Positions 36,151 to 44,673 of a stretch of DNA of 64,000 nucleotides are shown here, piece by piece. The notes under the pieces are model-generated. The model had not been told where the DNA came from, did no database searches, and worked only from the letters and a program-made list of their open reading frames with translations. Source of the stretch: Gemmatimonadota bacterium (GTDB lineage Bacteria; Gemmatimonadota; Gemmatimonadetes; Gemmatimonadales; GWC2-71-9); the NCBI GenBank assembly GCA_016720805.1, contig JADKJZ010000014.1:496001-560000 (forward strand), in the 5' to 3' direction. The position numbers and the translations under genes were made by a program. The number at the start of each line of letters is the position of its first letter. Position 1 is the stretch's first letter.

Positions 36151-37517
36151 GGTGCCTCGGGGCGGGATGCGAGGCGGTTGATCACCACCTGGAGCTTGCC
36201 GGCCGCGGTCAGGGGAATGTCGGCGACCAGCTCGATTTCGAGGATCAGCGATGGCGCGACGGCGGTCAACTCGCGGCGAATCCAGGCGTCATCCGCCGCG
36301 CTCCAAGTGGGCGCCACGAGTCGCAGCTGCACATGGGTCAGCCGTTCCTGCACCACCTGGAAGCGCTGGACCGCCGGCAACTCCTTCAGCAGGTGCGGGA
36401 AAAACTCCCCTGGCAGTCGGCCTCCGTCGGGCGTCTGCAGCACATCCAGTTGCCGACCGACGATCGCCGCGAGCAGCGGCAGGCCACGGCCGCAGCCGCA
36501 ACTGCCGGCCTGCAAGACAGCACGATCGCCGTTCGCGTAGCGAATGAAGGGCATCCCGCGGTTCGTCAGGTCGGTGACGACGACGTTCCCTTCGACCCCT
36601 GCCGCGACCGGGCGTCCGGCATCGTCGAGCACTTCGAGCAGCAGGTGCTCGGTGGTCATGTGCAAGCCCTGATGTGCCGAGCACTCCGCGCCCATCAGCA
36701 TGAATTCGCGCGAGCCGTACGTCTCGAAGACCGGCGCACGGAAGACCCGCTCGATCACGGTGCGCTGGAAACTGTGCAACTTCTCCGCGCCGACCACGAT
36801 CGCGCCCGGCGCGTACGGCACCAGCCCGCGTGCCTCGAGCAGGCGGGCGAAGCTGTACAGCGCACCGGTGTAGCCGACGATGGCATCGGGCCGGTTGCGC
36901 GCCAGCGACTGGTGGAGTCGCGGCACCTCGGCTTCGGTGAGGTCGAAACTGCTCTCGGTGGTCCGGCGATAGAGCGCATCGTACAGCTGGAGCTTCCGCC
37001 GCCGCTGGGCCCCGGCCGCGCGCGGCGGGGCGCCCCAGAGATACCACTGGCGGGTGCCCGGCGCCGCGCCGGCCCACCCATAGCCGCGGTGCCACGCCGC
37101 CATCCGGCGTTCGTTGCTGTCGGGGTCGAGGTCGAACTGGAGTGGCACCCCGCTCGATCCGCCCGTCGCCTTGGTGATCAGCGTCGTGGCCGGGGTGCTC
37201 CGCATGGCGATCCGATGCTGACGAATCGTCTCGCGGTCGAGGACCGGCCACCGATGGAAGTCGGTCGGGGTCTGCACGCTGGCGGGGTCGAGGCCCTGAC
37301 TGGCCCATGCCTCCCGGTACCACGGCGAGTGTGCACCGGCATGCCGGAGCAACGCCTGGAGGCGCTCGAACTGGAGCGATTCCAATCGTTCGCGCGACCA
37401 CCACTGTGACGCCTCAAGCTCCCGCCAGTAGCGGAAGACCGGCCGGCGCTTGAACCCCTGCTCGTAGGCACGAATCCCGGCACGCCACAGCGACACGTCC
37501 AGTCGGGAGGCGGTCAC
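36147..37517 (-). CDS. PaaK/CapK-like AMP-forming ligase
   Basis: About 456 residues if it starts at GTG 37517; the frame is open to 37706. The protein has the phenylacetate-CoA ligase/CapK pattern: 'FRYWRELEASQWWSRERLES', a phosphate-binding loop 'TKATGGSSGVPLQFDLD', 'VGAEKLHSFQRTVIERVF', 'FETYGSREFMLMGAEC' and a small C-terminal domain. In capsule loci CapK-type proteins activate acyl or amino-acid groups by adenylation for attachment to sugars; the true substrate is unknown. It lies between the plus-strand membrane gene and the O-antigen-ligase-like gene and overlaps the latter by four bases. Confidence 0.85.
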   Translation of the reverse strand: MTASRLDVSLWRAGIRAYEQGFKRRPVFRYWRELEASQWWSRERLESLQFERLQALLRHAGAHSPWYREAWASQGLDPASVQTPTDFHRWPVLDRETIRQHRIAMRSTPATTLITKATGGSSGVPLQFDLDPDSNERRMAAWHRGYGWAGAAPGTRQWYLWGAPPRAAGAQRRRKLQLYDALYRRTTESSFDLTEAEVPRLHQSLARNRPDAIVGYTGALYSFARLLEARGLVPYAPGAIVVGAEKLHSFQRTVIERVFRAPVFETYGSREFMLMGAECSAHQGLHMTTEHLLLEVLDDAGRPVAAGVEGNVVVTDLTNRGMPFIRYANGDRAVLQAGSCGCGRGLPLLAAIVGRQLDVLQTPDGGRLPGEFFPHLLKELPAVQRFQVVQERLTHVQLRLVAPTWSAADDAWIRRELTAVAPSLILEIELVADIPLTAAGKLQVVINRLASRPEAP

Positions 37518-37668
37518 GGCCGCGCTCGGGGCATGACGTGGCGGCCGAGCGGGGGTACCGCGGCCTCGGGGTGTGGGGTTCGTCGGGTTGCCATCATCGA
37601 GGTGGAGGAGCAAGTTGTGAGCCAATGAAAGGGACGCGCGCCACGAGTTGACGGGCACTTGGCGGCCC

Positions 37669-37684
37669 CGGCCCATGACTTGCT
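37669..37684 (+). promoter_or_regulatory. Possible sigma-54 promoter for the small membrane protein
   Basis: CGGCCCATGACTTGCT on the plus strand: GG (37670-37671), ten bases, GC (37682-37683). The -12 element CTTGCT is perfect; the -24 element is fair. It would give a leader of about 80 bases to 37776. The opposite strand of this gap may serve the PaaK-like gene, but no clear element was seen. Confidence 0.45.
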
Positions 37685-37775
37685 GACACCCGTTCGGTAG
37701 CCCCAAAGATAGGCACGACCCGGCTCCGAAACTGCGGCCGGCCGTACCGCTCCTTCAACCGCCCGAGGCCGTAGC

Positions 37776-38291
37776 ATGATGTCTGCCCCCGCACCGCTTT
37801 CCGCCCGCGCCCAGACGGTGATTGCCGCCGTGATCGCGGTCCTGGCCGTCGCCGCGCTTTCTCCCGTCGCCGATGCCATGGTCCCGGCCTTCCCGTTGGC
37901 GACCGGAGAAGTGCGTTGGCGTTTCCAAGTCTTCGGGACCGTCCTCGCCGCGCTGCCGCAGCTTGCCCTGCTTCTGGCATCGATCGCCGGCCTCGGCACC
38001 CTTGCCGGCCACCGGGTGGCGGTCCGTGGCGCCTCGCTGGCCGCGCTACTGATCGCGGTCGTGGCGCTGGCATTGCTGCCCTTCTTCGGGCTCGACTTCA
38101 TCGAGATGCGCCGGCTCGTCCCGATCGACCGCAAGGGCACCTTCGACATGGCGACCATGAAGACCGGGCTCTTCGGCGGCCTCTTCGTCCTGGCGCTGGC
38201 GTACCTGGGCTGGATCGGGATTCCGGCGAGCACGAAGGAAAAGACCACCGAACGGAAGGAAGGGCAGGGACTGATCGTCGGCCAAGGCTGA
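37776..38291 (+). CDS. Small four-helix membrane protein, unknown function
   Basis: 171 residues with four hydrophobic segments (about 12-36, 55-75, 84-105 and 133-152) and a short charged C-terminal tail (STKEKTTERKEGQGL). I do not recognise a family. It is the only plus-strand gene inside the otherwise minus-strand exopolysaccharide locus and separates it into two blocks (32468-37517 and 38312-43273). It converges with the acetyltransferase gene across a perfect hairpin. Confidence 0.75.
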   Translation: MMSAPAPLSARAQTVIAAVIAVLAVAALSPVADAMVPAFPLATGEVRWRFQVFGTVLAALPQLALLLASIAGLGTLAGHRVAVRGASLAALLIAVVALALLPFFGLDFIEMRRLVPIDRKGTFDMATMKTGLFGGLFVLALAYLGWIGIPASTKEKTTERKEGQGLIVGQG

Positions 38292-38311
38292 CCGAGAGCG
38301 TCCGGCAGTGA

Positions 38312-38845
38312 CTACGGGGAGGCGTCGGTCGACGCCTCCCCGTCGTGCGTCCGGAGAATCCGCGCGGGCACCCCGCCCACGCTGACGCCCGAGGGGACGT
38401 CGCGCACCACCACCGCATTGGCACCGACCCGCACATCACTGCCGATCGTCACCGGGCCGACGATCTTCGCGCCTGCGCCGAGGAAGACGCGGTCGCCGAG
38501 CACGGGAGACTGATCCTTCTCGGCGCCGATCGTCACCTGATGCTCGACGTAAATCCGGCTGCCGCCGCGCACGGCGCCATTGATCACCACGCCCTGGGAG
38601 TGAATCAGCACGAAGCCCGGGCCAAAGGTGGCGCCACGACCAATGATGCACTGGCCGAACACGGCATTCACCTTGTTGCAGATCATCGTCAGCGGTGCCA
38701 GATGGTGTCGATGCGACCAGGCCATCAGACGATAGCACGCCATGGCGAAGGTCCCGTCGGTGAGCAGCGCCTTCAGCAGGGTCGCCGGTCGCGTGTCGCC
38801 GTAGCACCATTCCGCCTTGCAGCGCAGATCCTCGAGAAAGATCAC
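38312..38845 (-). CDS. Hexapeptide-repeat (serine-acetyltransferase-like) O-acetyltransferase
   Basis: 177 residues. The left-handed beta-helix hexapeptides are plain: 'IGRGATFGPGFVLIHSQGVV', 'INGAVRGGSRIYVEHQVTIG', 'PVLGDRVFLGAGAKIVGPV' and 'TIGSDVRVGANAVVVRDVP'. The short alpha-helical N-terminus (CYRLMAWSHRHHLAPLTMIC) resembles CysE-type acetyltransferases found in polysaccharide loci (colanic acid and EpsC-like enzymes) rather than the cysteine pathway. It probably transfers acetyl from acetyl-CoA to a sugar precursor in the cytosol. It overlaps the upstream glycosyltransferase by four bases. Confidence 0.88.
   Translation of the reverse strand: MIFLEDLRCKAEWCYGDTRPATLLKALLTDGTFAMACYRLMAWSHRHHLAPLTMICNKVNAVFGQCIIGRGATFGPGFVLIHSQGVVINGAVRGGSRIYVEHQVTIGAEKDQSPVLGDRVFLGAGAKIVGPVTIGSDVRVGANAVVVRDVPSGVSVGGVPARILRTHDGEASTDASP
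38314..38343. terminator. Perfect 14-bp-stem hairpin overlapping a gene end
   Basis: ACGGGGAGGCGTCG (38314-38327) and its complement (38330-38343) around GT. It lies just beyond the stop of the plus-strand membrane gene and within the last codons of the convergent acetyltransferase (stop 38312-38314), so it can stop transcripts arriving from the left and also lies in the minus-strand message. Confidence 0.75.
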
Positions 38846-40158
38846 GGCGTCCCTCCGGCGGTCGCGTCGGTCAGCAGGTCGGCGAGTTGCGAGGCGAGCT
38901 GCCGGCGTTCGAACCGCGCACCGGCGTCGGCCGTCGGGGCGGCCGGCGGCCCCTCCTCCACCAGCCGTCGGAGCCAGCCGGTGATGCCCGCGACATCGGA
39001 CGGAAGGTAGTGCCCCCCTGACTGGGCGCCACGCACCAGGGCGGCGATCTCTCCCTCCGGCATCACGGCGAGGATCGGCCGTTGCACGGCGAGGTACTCG
39101 AAGACCTTGGCCGGCGCGACCCGCTCGGCCCCCGGGAGGTCGCTCAAGAGGAGCAGCAGGGCATCAGCCGACTGCATGGTGGCGAGGGCGATGGCGTGGT
39201 CGCAGTAGGGAATGTCGGCCAGGGTGACGCCGAGCGACGCGAGTGGCGCCAGCAGCGCCTGTTGTTCCGGCGTCTTTCGTCCGACCACCACGAGCTCGAG
39301 TCGGTCGCGGAACTCCGGGGCCCCGGTCACCAACTGTTCAATCGCGCTGATGAGCGGGGCGATCGAGGTGAGGTTCCAGAGCGTGCCGGTGTAGACCAAG
39401 CGGATGCGTCCGGGGATGCGCGGCGTCGCCGGTGCGACCGTGGCCGCGACCGCCAGGTCATGCGCGTCCCAGCCATTGTAGATGCAGTGCGCAGTGGCCG
39501 CCGAGCCGGCCTCGCGGGCGCGCTCGGCGAGACGCGCGGTACTGGCGGCCGTGGTGGCGATGATCGTCCGGCTCCGTCGCAGCACGGCGCGCTGCATCCG
39601 CTGTTGCACCGCCATCACGAGGCCACCCTGCGCCGCGTTCTCCCAATAGGTGCTGCTGATGTCCCATTCGTCGCGAAAATCACTTAGCAGCGGCAGCCCG
39701 CTCCACCGCGCGAGACGGGCACCGACGAGCAGATTGGAGTAGCTCGGAGCGGTGGCGAGAATCGCATCGTGGGGCAGGCGACGCAGCAGCGCGCGCCCTT
39801 GGCGTATCGCGTCGGGATACCAGAGAATCTGGGGGTCAGGTTGCAGCACCGTGCTGGCGACGCGCCGGAGCAGCGACGGGCGCGTGGCGGCGGTCGACGA
39901 CGGCGCGCTGATGCCGGTGGCCTGCTTGGCGGCGTACGATGGCTCGAGTGTGCGCGCGGTGGTGATGACGAGGTCGGGCGGAAGGTCGGCCAGGAGCGTC
40001 GGGTCGAGGAGTGGCACCGACGGGTTGGCCGCCTGGAGCACCGAGACATCCCAGCCAAAGTCGGGGAGGTAGCGTGCGAACTTCGCCGGCCGCTGGACGC
40101 CGGCACCGCCGACCGGCGGGAAGTGGTACGAGACGAGGAGGACGCGCCGTCGACCCAC
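38842..40158 (-). CDS. Glycosyltransferase (GT-B) protein
   Basis: A 438-residue protein. It begins 'RRVLLVSYHFPPVGGAGVQR', a common start of exopolysaccharide GT4 enzymes, and has 'IRLVYTGTLWNLTSIAPLIS' and 'APAKVFEYLAVQRPILAVMP' in the donor half; the second glutamate site is less typical than in its neighbours. It follows the EpsI gene by seven bases and overlaps the acetyltransferase gene by four. Predicted to add a sugar during assembly of the repeat unit. Confidence 0.88.
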   Translation of the reverse strand: MGRRRVLLVSYHFPPVGGAGVQRPAKFARYLPDFGWDVSVLQAANPSVPLLDPTLLADLPPDLVITTARTLEPSYAAKQATGISAPSSTAATRPSLLRRVASTVLQPDPQILWYPDAIRQGRALLRRLPHDAILATAPSYSNLLVGARLARWSGLPLLSDFRDEWDISSTYWENAAQGGLVMAVQQRMQRAVLRRSRTIIATTAASTARLAERAREAGSAATAHCIYNGWDAHDLAVAATVAPATPRIPGRIRLVYTGTLWNLTSIAPLISAIEQLVTGAPEFRDRLELVVVGRKTPEQQALLAPLASLGVTLADIPYCDHAIALATMQSADALLLLLSDLPGAERVAPAKVFEYLAVQRPILAVMPEGEIAALVRGAQSGGHYLPSDVAGITGWLRRLVEEGPPAAPTADAGARFERRQLASQLADLLTDATAGGTP

Positions 40159-40165
40159 CCCCCCC

Positions 40166-40807
40166 TCAGAGCGGAGGCAGGATGCGATTCACGTCCGCGA
40201 CCAGCGGCATGGCCGCGGCCCGTGCCACCGCGTCGGCCGCCGCGACATCGCGCGAGTCGACCTGGACGAAGATCCGCACCAGCGCTTCCTCGGTGCGACC
40301 GTGCACCGCGGCGTCGCGCAGCAGGTCAAACTTCACGCGGAATTCGTCATGGGCCACACGGCCCCGCCCTTGATACCAGTAGTAGACGATCGCCGACTTT
40401 CCTTCGCGGACCAGCAGCCACCGGTTCACCGTCACCGGGCCCGCCGTGGTCTGGAGCACCACGGCCTGCGACTCCACCGGCTCCCATCCCGCCCCCGGAA
40501 GGCAGTTCTTGGGGGAGTGGATGCTCTTCCCCTGTCGCTGCTCGTCGTAGTAGGAGACGAAGATCGAGTAGGCCGGTTGATTGGCGGGCTCGTATCCCCG
40601 GAGAATGAACGCGGTCATCCCGGCGACCCGTTGTTCTTCGGGGGTGATCGGAATGTCGGTCCCCGTGGACCCCAGCGACGTGACGGCGACCGAGGCGATC
40701 GGCGCGGCCAGCGGCGTGGAGGTCGCGCGGCGTGCGAGCAGGGTGGCGTTGAGCAGGCACCCCACCGTCAGAAGCGTCCCCGGCACCCATCGTTGCCATT
40801 CACGCAT
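40166..40807 (-). CDS. epsI: Exosortase-associated EpsI-family protein
   Basis: About 213 residues from ATG 40807, with one N-terminal membrane helix and an extracytoplasmic domain. The EpsI signature 'HSPKNCLPGAGWEPV' is present near residue 112, then 'VNRWLLVREGKSAIVYYWYQ'. EpsI domains are found fused to or next to exosortases; the function is not settled but they go with export and surface fixing in EPS-linked exosortase systems. The gene overlaps the exosortase gene by eight bases, the usual arrangement. Confidence 0.9.
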   Translation of the reverse strand: MREWQRWVPGTLLTVGCLLNATLLARRATSTPLAAPIASVAVTSLGSTGTDIPITPEEQRVAGMTAFILRGYEPANQPAYSIFVSYYDEQRQGKSIHSPKNCLPGAGWEPVESQAVVLQTTAGPVTVNRWLLVREGKSAIVYYWYQGRGRVAHDEFRVKFDLLRDAAVHGRTEEALVRIFVQVDSRDVAAADAVARAAAMPLVADVNRILPPL

Positions 40808-41723
40808 GCGCGGTCCTCCAGCGGTGGATCGTCCGCTCCCCGTAGCCGACGATGGCGCCAAGCGCGCCGATTGCGGCAAACGAGACGACGAAGAGCGCCC
40901 ATCCCTGGCTTTCGTGCATGAAGCCGCGACCAAGGTCGGGGTCGACGAAGTACATCAGGAAGGCGGTGAGGAAGATGCGCACGGCGTTGACCGCGACTGC
41001 CACCGGAATCGCCAGCAGCAACAGCAGGACGCGGGCACTGACGGTGCGGAGATACATCCCGCCAATCATCACGCCGAGCGCGAGCAGGGCCGTGAGGGAG
41101 CGGAGCCCGCTGCACGCCTCGGCGACGAAGAGACGGAAGGTCTCGCCCGGCATCTGGCCCGCGATCTCGATCACGTTGCCCTTCATCCGCACCGGGATGT
41201 GGCGCATCTCGATCAACATCGTGCCGTACTTCGACGCGCGGAACTGCAGCGGCATGGCCAGCTTGTTCGTGATCAACGCCGGCAGGGGAATCGAGAGCAG
41301 CAGGAGCGAGAACGGCAGCCACCAGTGGCGCACTTGCCGCCAGCCGAAGGCGAACACCGTCACCCCGACCAGGGCAAGGAGGATGGAGAAGCGCTGCGTG
41401 AAGAACTCGGCGGCGAGCGAGCCGAGGGCGCGCAGGAGGACGGCGCCGAGCAGCAGGATCGTGCCCCAGGTTGGTGAGGGCCTCGCATCCGTTCGCAGGC
41501 CTGCCTTCCACGCCAACCAGAGTGCGACCGGGGTCAGCAACAGGCCGTGACCGGCATCCGGATCGACCCACCAGTCGCGCGCGAGACCACGGGCCGGGCT
41601 GGCGAAGAGGACCACAAACGCCGCCGCGGCGAGCAGCCAGGGCAGCGCGCGACGGACCGTCCATTCCCCGCGCGCCACGTCGGCGAGCGGCCGAATCGCG
41701 ACGTCGACGGTGGGAGCTACCAT
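40800..41723 (-). CDS. Exosortase (transmembrane cysteine transpeptidase)
   Basis: A 307-residue protein with about eight membrane helices. The catalytic triad of exosortases is visible: Cys204 in 'AEACSGLRSL', Arg249 in 'AVNAVRIFLTAF' and His270 in 'GFMHESQGWALF'. The N-terminal part 'WWVDPDAGHGLLLTPVALWL' is also typical. Exosortases cut PEP-CTERM-type sorting tails at the inner membrane of exopolysaccharide-producing bacteria. Here it lies between a bacterial sugar transferase and EpsI, in an EPS operon. No protein with a PEP-CTERM tail was found in this window. Confidence 0.95.
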   Translation of the reverse strand: MVAPTVDVAIRPLADVARGEWTVRRALPWLLAAAAFVVLFASPARGLARDWWVDPDAGHGLLLTPVALWLAWKAGLRTDARPSPTWGTILLLGAVLLRALGSLAAEFFTQRFSILLALVGVTVFAFGWRQVRHWWLPFSLLLLSIPLPALITNKLAMPLQFRASKYGTMLIEMRHIPVRMKGNVIEIAGQMPGETFRLFVAEACSGLRSLTALLALGVMIGGMYLRTVSARVLLLLLAIPVAVAVNAVRIFLTAFLMYFVDPDLGRGFMHESQGWALFVVSFAAIGALGAIVGYGERTIHRWRTAHA

Positions 41724-42472
41724 CCGCCCTTCCGGAAGAGCATGACGGGGATCGTCTTGAGCATGATCGTGAGATCCTGCCAGACACTCCGCGTCGCGAT
41801 GTACTCGAGGTCGTGCTCGACCTTCCGCTTGACGTCCTCGACCGAGGTGTCGTACTGCAGGTGGACCTGCGCGTGCCCGGTGATGCCGGGCCGCACGCGC
41901 TGGCGGTGGTGATAGTTCGGGATCTGCTCGCGCAACTCGCTGAACAGCTGGGGCCGCTCGGGACGCGGGCCCACCAGGTTCATGTCGCCCTTGATGACAT
42001 TGAGCAGCTGCGGCAGCTCATCGAGACGGCAACTGCGCAGGAAGCCGCCGATCGCGGTGACCCGCTGATCGTTCGCCTTGGCCCAGACCGCCTGACCATG
42101 TCGCTCGGCGTCGACGGTCATCGTGCGGAACTTCCAGATGGTGAACGGCCGCCCACCGATGTCCTCGCGACGCCGCGAATCGTGACGGTGGGGGCGCAGC
42201 GCCCGCGCATCGAGTCCGACGCGGGTCTGGCTGTAGAACACCGGACCCCGCGAGGTGAGCCGGATGGCGAGGGCGATCAGCAGCCAGAGCGGCAGCGTGA
42301 CGATCAACCCGATCGTCGCCGCGGTGACGTTCAACGCGCGGATCAGCCGCTCATCCTGCCAGACCGACTCCTCCGCCGCCTCGGAAAGGGCGTCGGAATC
42401 GGTTCCTGATTGGTCGAGTCGCGGATCGTCCACGTGTGCCATGAGGCGAGAGGTTGGGCTGGCCATTGCCAA
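41717..42472 (-). CDS. Bacterial sugar transferase (priming undecaprenyl-phosphate glycosyl-1-phosphate transferase)
   Basis: A 251-residue protein. A membrane hairpin (about 46-70) is followed by the catalytic region: '[18 protein letters not shown]', '[20 protein letters not shown]', '[11 protein letters not shown]' and '[18 protein letters not shown]'. It lacks the long N-terminal domain of WbaP and WcaJ, so it is a minimal PglC-like or EpsL-like form. It transfers a sugar phosphate to the lipid carrier, the first step of repeat-unit assembly. It starts right after the Wza-like gene stop and overlaps the exosortase gene by seven bases. Confidence 0.94.
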   Translation of the reverse strand: MAMASPTSRLMAHVDDPRLDQSGTDSDALSEAAEESVWQDERLIRALNVTAATIGLIVTLPLWLLIALAIRLTSRGPVFYSQTRVGLDARALRPHRHDSRRREDIGGRPFTIWKFRTMTVDAERHGQAVWAKANDQRVTAIGGFLRSCRLDELPQLLNVIKGDMNLVGPRPERPQLFSELREQIPNYHHRQRVRPGITGHAQVHLQYDTSVEDVKRKVEHDLEYIATRSVWQDLTIMLKTIPVMLFRKGGW

Positions 42473-43273
42473 TTAGAAGATCTGGATGCCGAGCCAAATG
42501 ACCGAGGTCACGGCGCTCAGGGCGCCCATGATTCGGAAGAAGGTGCCTCCCGCCGGCTTCGTGGCCACATCGATCACGTCGCCGGCCTGCAGGTTCAGCT
42601 GGTCGATCGTGGTGGCGGTGTTGACGGCGTCCCGGAATTCCGGCCCGTCCACCACGATCTTGTCGCCGCGCTTGATCTTCGACTTCTCCCAGCGGACGTT
42701 GTTGGACGGTCCGCCCGCGAACTGCTGGATGACATCGCTCAGCAGCGTCGTCGCCGGAGGGGTGACGAAGCCGGGCTTGCCCACCGCACCGAAGACCGAG
42801 ATGCGAATGGTGGGCACGACGCGCACCGTCGGGTCGCGGACCAGCTTCTTCAGCTGGGTGGTCAGATAATCCTGGAGCTCGGAACGCAGGATGCCGGCGA
42901 CGGAGATCTCGATCGCGCCCGGCAGTGCGATGGTGCGCGTCGACGAGACCTGATAGAGGTTCGAGATCGAGGAGACCTCGGCCACGTCGAGGCGGATCAG
43001 GTCGCCGACCCGAAGGTCACCCTGGGACAGCCGTTCACGGATGGCGTCGGCCTGCGCCTGCTTCGCGGTCCGGAGGGCGGCGCTGTACCCGCTCCCCGCC
43101 AAGTTCTGCTCGATTTCCTTCAGCGCGCTCTCCAACTCACTGCGCGTGACCATGGCTCGCTCGGCGTTGACCATCACCGGCACGGTGGGCTGTTGGGCCC
43201 GAGCCGGCACAGTGATCATGGCTGCCACCAGCGCGGCACCGAGGAGTTCACGAATTGCGGTCCACTTGCGCAC
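42473..43273 (-). CDS. Wza-like polysaccharide export protein
   Basis: About 266 residues from GTG 43273, where a signal peptide begins (AIRELLGAALVAAMITVPAR). A Poly_export domain (LRVGDLIRLDVAEVSSISNL, then 'RTIALPGAIEISVAG') is followed by an SLBB-type domain (ISVFGAVGKPGFVTPPATTL) and a C-terminal hydrophobic helix (FFRIMGALSAVTSVIWLGIQ). No lipobox cysteine is seen, unlike E. coli Wza. It forms the outer-membrane channel for the polymer and works with the BY-kinase 44674-47127. First gene of the minus-strand operon; a sigma-54 promoter lies about 105 bases upstream. Confidence 0.9.
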   Translation of the reverse strand: MRKWTAIRELLGAALVAAMITVPARAQQPTVPVMVNAERAMVTRSELESALKEIEQNLAGSGYSAALRTAKQAQADAIRERLSQGDLRVGDLIRLDVAEVSSISNLYQVSSTRTIALPGAIEISVAGILRSELQDYLTTQLKKLVRDPTVRVVPTIRISVFGAVGKPGFVTPPATTLLSDVIQQFAGGPSNNVRWEKSKIKRGDKIVVDGPEFRDAVNTATTIDQLNLQAGDVIDVATKPAGGTFFRIMGALSAVTSVIWLGIQIF

Positions 43274-43377
43274 GTTGCGCTCCGTTGGGTTGGTCCGGCG
43301 AGTCGACCACAGGCGGCCGCCTACCAGACTGGTCACTAGCGGTCGGGGTGACGTCCCAACCGGTCGCAGCAGGACAG

Positions 43378-43394
43378 AGCAAGTTCCCGGCCAA
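43378..43394 (-). promoter_or_regulatory. Sigma-54 promoter of the exopolysaccharide/exosortase operon
   Basis: The minus strand reads TTGGCCGGGAACTTGCT: GG at 43392-43391, ten bases, GC at 43380-43379. Both elements match the consensus well. The predicted start near 43368 gives a leader of about 95 bases to GTG 43273. In the rest of the gap 43274-43699 I see only the palindrome at 43643-43660 and an AT-rich patch around 43540-43580. Confidence 0.75.
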
Positions 43395-43642
43395 GGCGTC
43401 GATTCTGCACCCCGACGCCTCAGGCCGCTGTGGGAAGCCCACCACGCCCCCAACTGCCCTCCAAAGCTACCCAATGGCTTCGGCAAAGACATTGCAGAAG
43501 GAAGCAGGGGATTCTGCCCTCGGGCGGGGCCTTGACGCTGTGCAATTAGTCTAAGTTGTTGAAATACAATGATTTATCACTGCGGCGGCGGCCCAGGCAT
43601 TTCGGCCGGTCGATCACAGAATCGTGACGGATTGCCACGCAT

Positions 43643-43660
43643 TGTTGCACGTTCGCAACA
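43643..43660. promoter_or_regulatory. 18-bp palindrome TGTTGC-N6-GCAACA, probable activator site
   Basis: Perfect six-base arms around ACGTTC. It lies about 270 bases upstream of the predicted operon transcript start, a normal distance for a sigma-54 enhancer, and about 40 bases before the response-regulator gene on the other side. The site at 47241-47258 has the same length and the same TGTTG/CAACA ends. Confidence 0.65.
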
Positions 43661-43699
43661 GTCGGCCTCTCGAATGGTCCTTACCACGGAAGCGCCCCC

Positions 43700-44545
43700 T
43701 TGAGCCTTGATCGTGCGCCGATTGCGAAGCACTCGCCTGTTGTGCTGATCGCGAACGACCAGGAATGGACCGCCCGGGCCGTCGAGAGCATCCTGGTGGC
43801 CAACGGCTATCGGACCCATCGGGCCCACACCGCCGCCGAGACGCTGGCGATGGCCGACCGGCTCGATCCCGACCTCGTCATCCTCGACCAGCAACTCCCG
43901 GACTTCCCCGGCACCGAAGTGTGCCGTCGGCTCCGCGCCGACCAGTCGTTCGGGCCGTCGCTTCCGATCATGATCACCACCGCCGGCCCCTCCGGCCGGC
44001 AGCAGCGGATGGCGGCGTACGAGGCCGGGGCGTGGGAGTTCTACGGCCAGCCCCTCGACGCCGAGGCGCTGCTCCAGAAGCTCGCCGTCTATTGCTCGGC
44101 CTACGGCGAGGTGCGCCAGTTGCGGAGTGACGCCCTCATCGACGCCGAATCGGGGCTCTACACCCGCCCCGGGTTGACCCGGCGCGCCACCGAGTTGCTC
44201 GGGGAAGCGCGGCGGCACCAGCGCGAGCTCAGCTGTGTCGTCTGGGATATTCCTCGCCGCCTCGATCCCATCCAGGCCTCGAACCTCGGCTCTGGGTTGC
44301 GTCGCCAGGGACGCGCCGCCGATGCCTTCGGCCGGATTGCCCACGACCGTTTCGCCGTGGTGGCGCCCGGGGCGTCCCAGCAGGGTGTGGAGCGACTAGT
44401 CGAACGCTTCGCGAACGTCTTCCGCGAGTCGCTCGCCGACGGCACCCTCGACATTCCCGCGACCGTCATCACGACCAGTCACGAATCGCTGCCGAGCGAT
44501 GGCGTCGAACTGCTGGAGCTGCTCAGCCCGGCGATGGCGGCGTGA
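43700..44545 (+). CDS. Receiver domain protein with a degenerate GGDEF domain
   Basis: 281 residues from TTG 43700. The receiver domain (about 12-130) has the phospho-acceptor Asp in 'LVILDQQLPDFPGTEV'. The second half follows the GGDEF fold ('ESGLYTRPGLTRRATELLGE', 'GRIAHDRFAVVAPG') but the signature GGDEF is replaced by AHDRF, so cyclic-di-GMP synthesis is unlikely. It may bind a nucleotide or a protein partner. Encoded divergently from the exopolysaccharide operon, it shares the intergenic region with the 18-bp palindrome and could tune polymer production. Confidence 0.8.
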   Translation: MSLDRAPIAKHSPVVLIANDQEWTARAVESILVANGYRTHRAHTAAETLAMADRLDPDLVILDQQLPDFPGTEVCRRLRADQSFGPSLPIMITTAGPSGRQQRMAAYEAGAWEFYGQPLDAEALLQKLAVYCSAYGEVRQLRSDALIDAESGLYTRPGLTRRATELLGEARRHQRELSCVVWDIPRRLDPIQASNLGSGLRRQGRAADAFGRIAHDRFAVVAPGASQQGVERLVERFANVFRESLADGTLDIPATVITTSHESLPSDGVELLELLSPAMAA

Positions 44546-44552
44546 TTAGGTG

Positions 44553-44673
44553 CTAGTCGTTGGTCGTTAGTTGTTAGGTGGCAATGAGCGAAGGGTGAAA
44601 TGGGGCCGAAATCGGCGACCATTTCACCCTTTTTCTCGTAGCCTGTAGTGACCAACAACTAAGGACTAACGAC
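44553..44673. terminator. Nested inverted repeat with heptamer arms and a T-tract
   Basis: Inner stem: AAGGGTGAAATGG (44591-44603) pairs perfectly with 44619-44631, with a smaller GCCGA/TCGGC stem inside, followed by TTTTT. Outer arms are heptamer strings (GTCGTTG, GTCGTTA, GTTGTTA at about 44556-44576) that pair imperfectly with about 44649-44673. It fills the convergent gap between the receiver protein and the BY-kinase genes. Confidence 0.88.
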
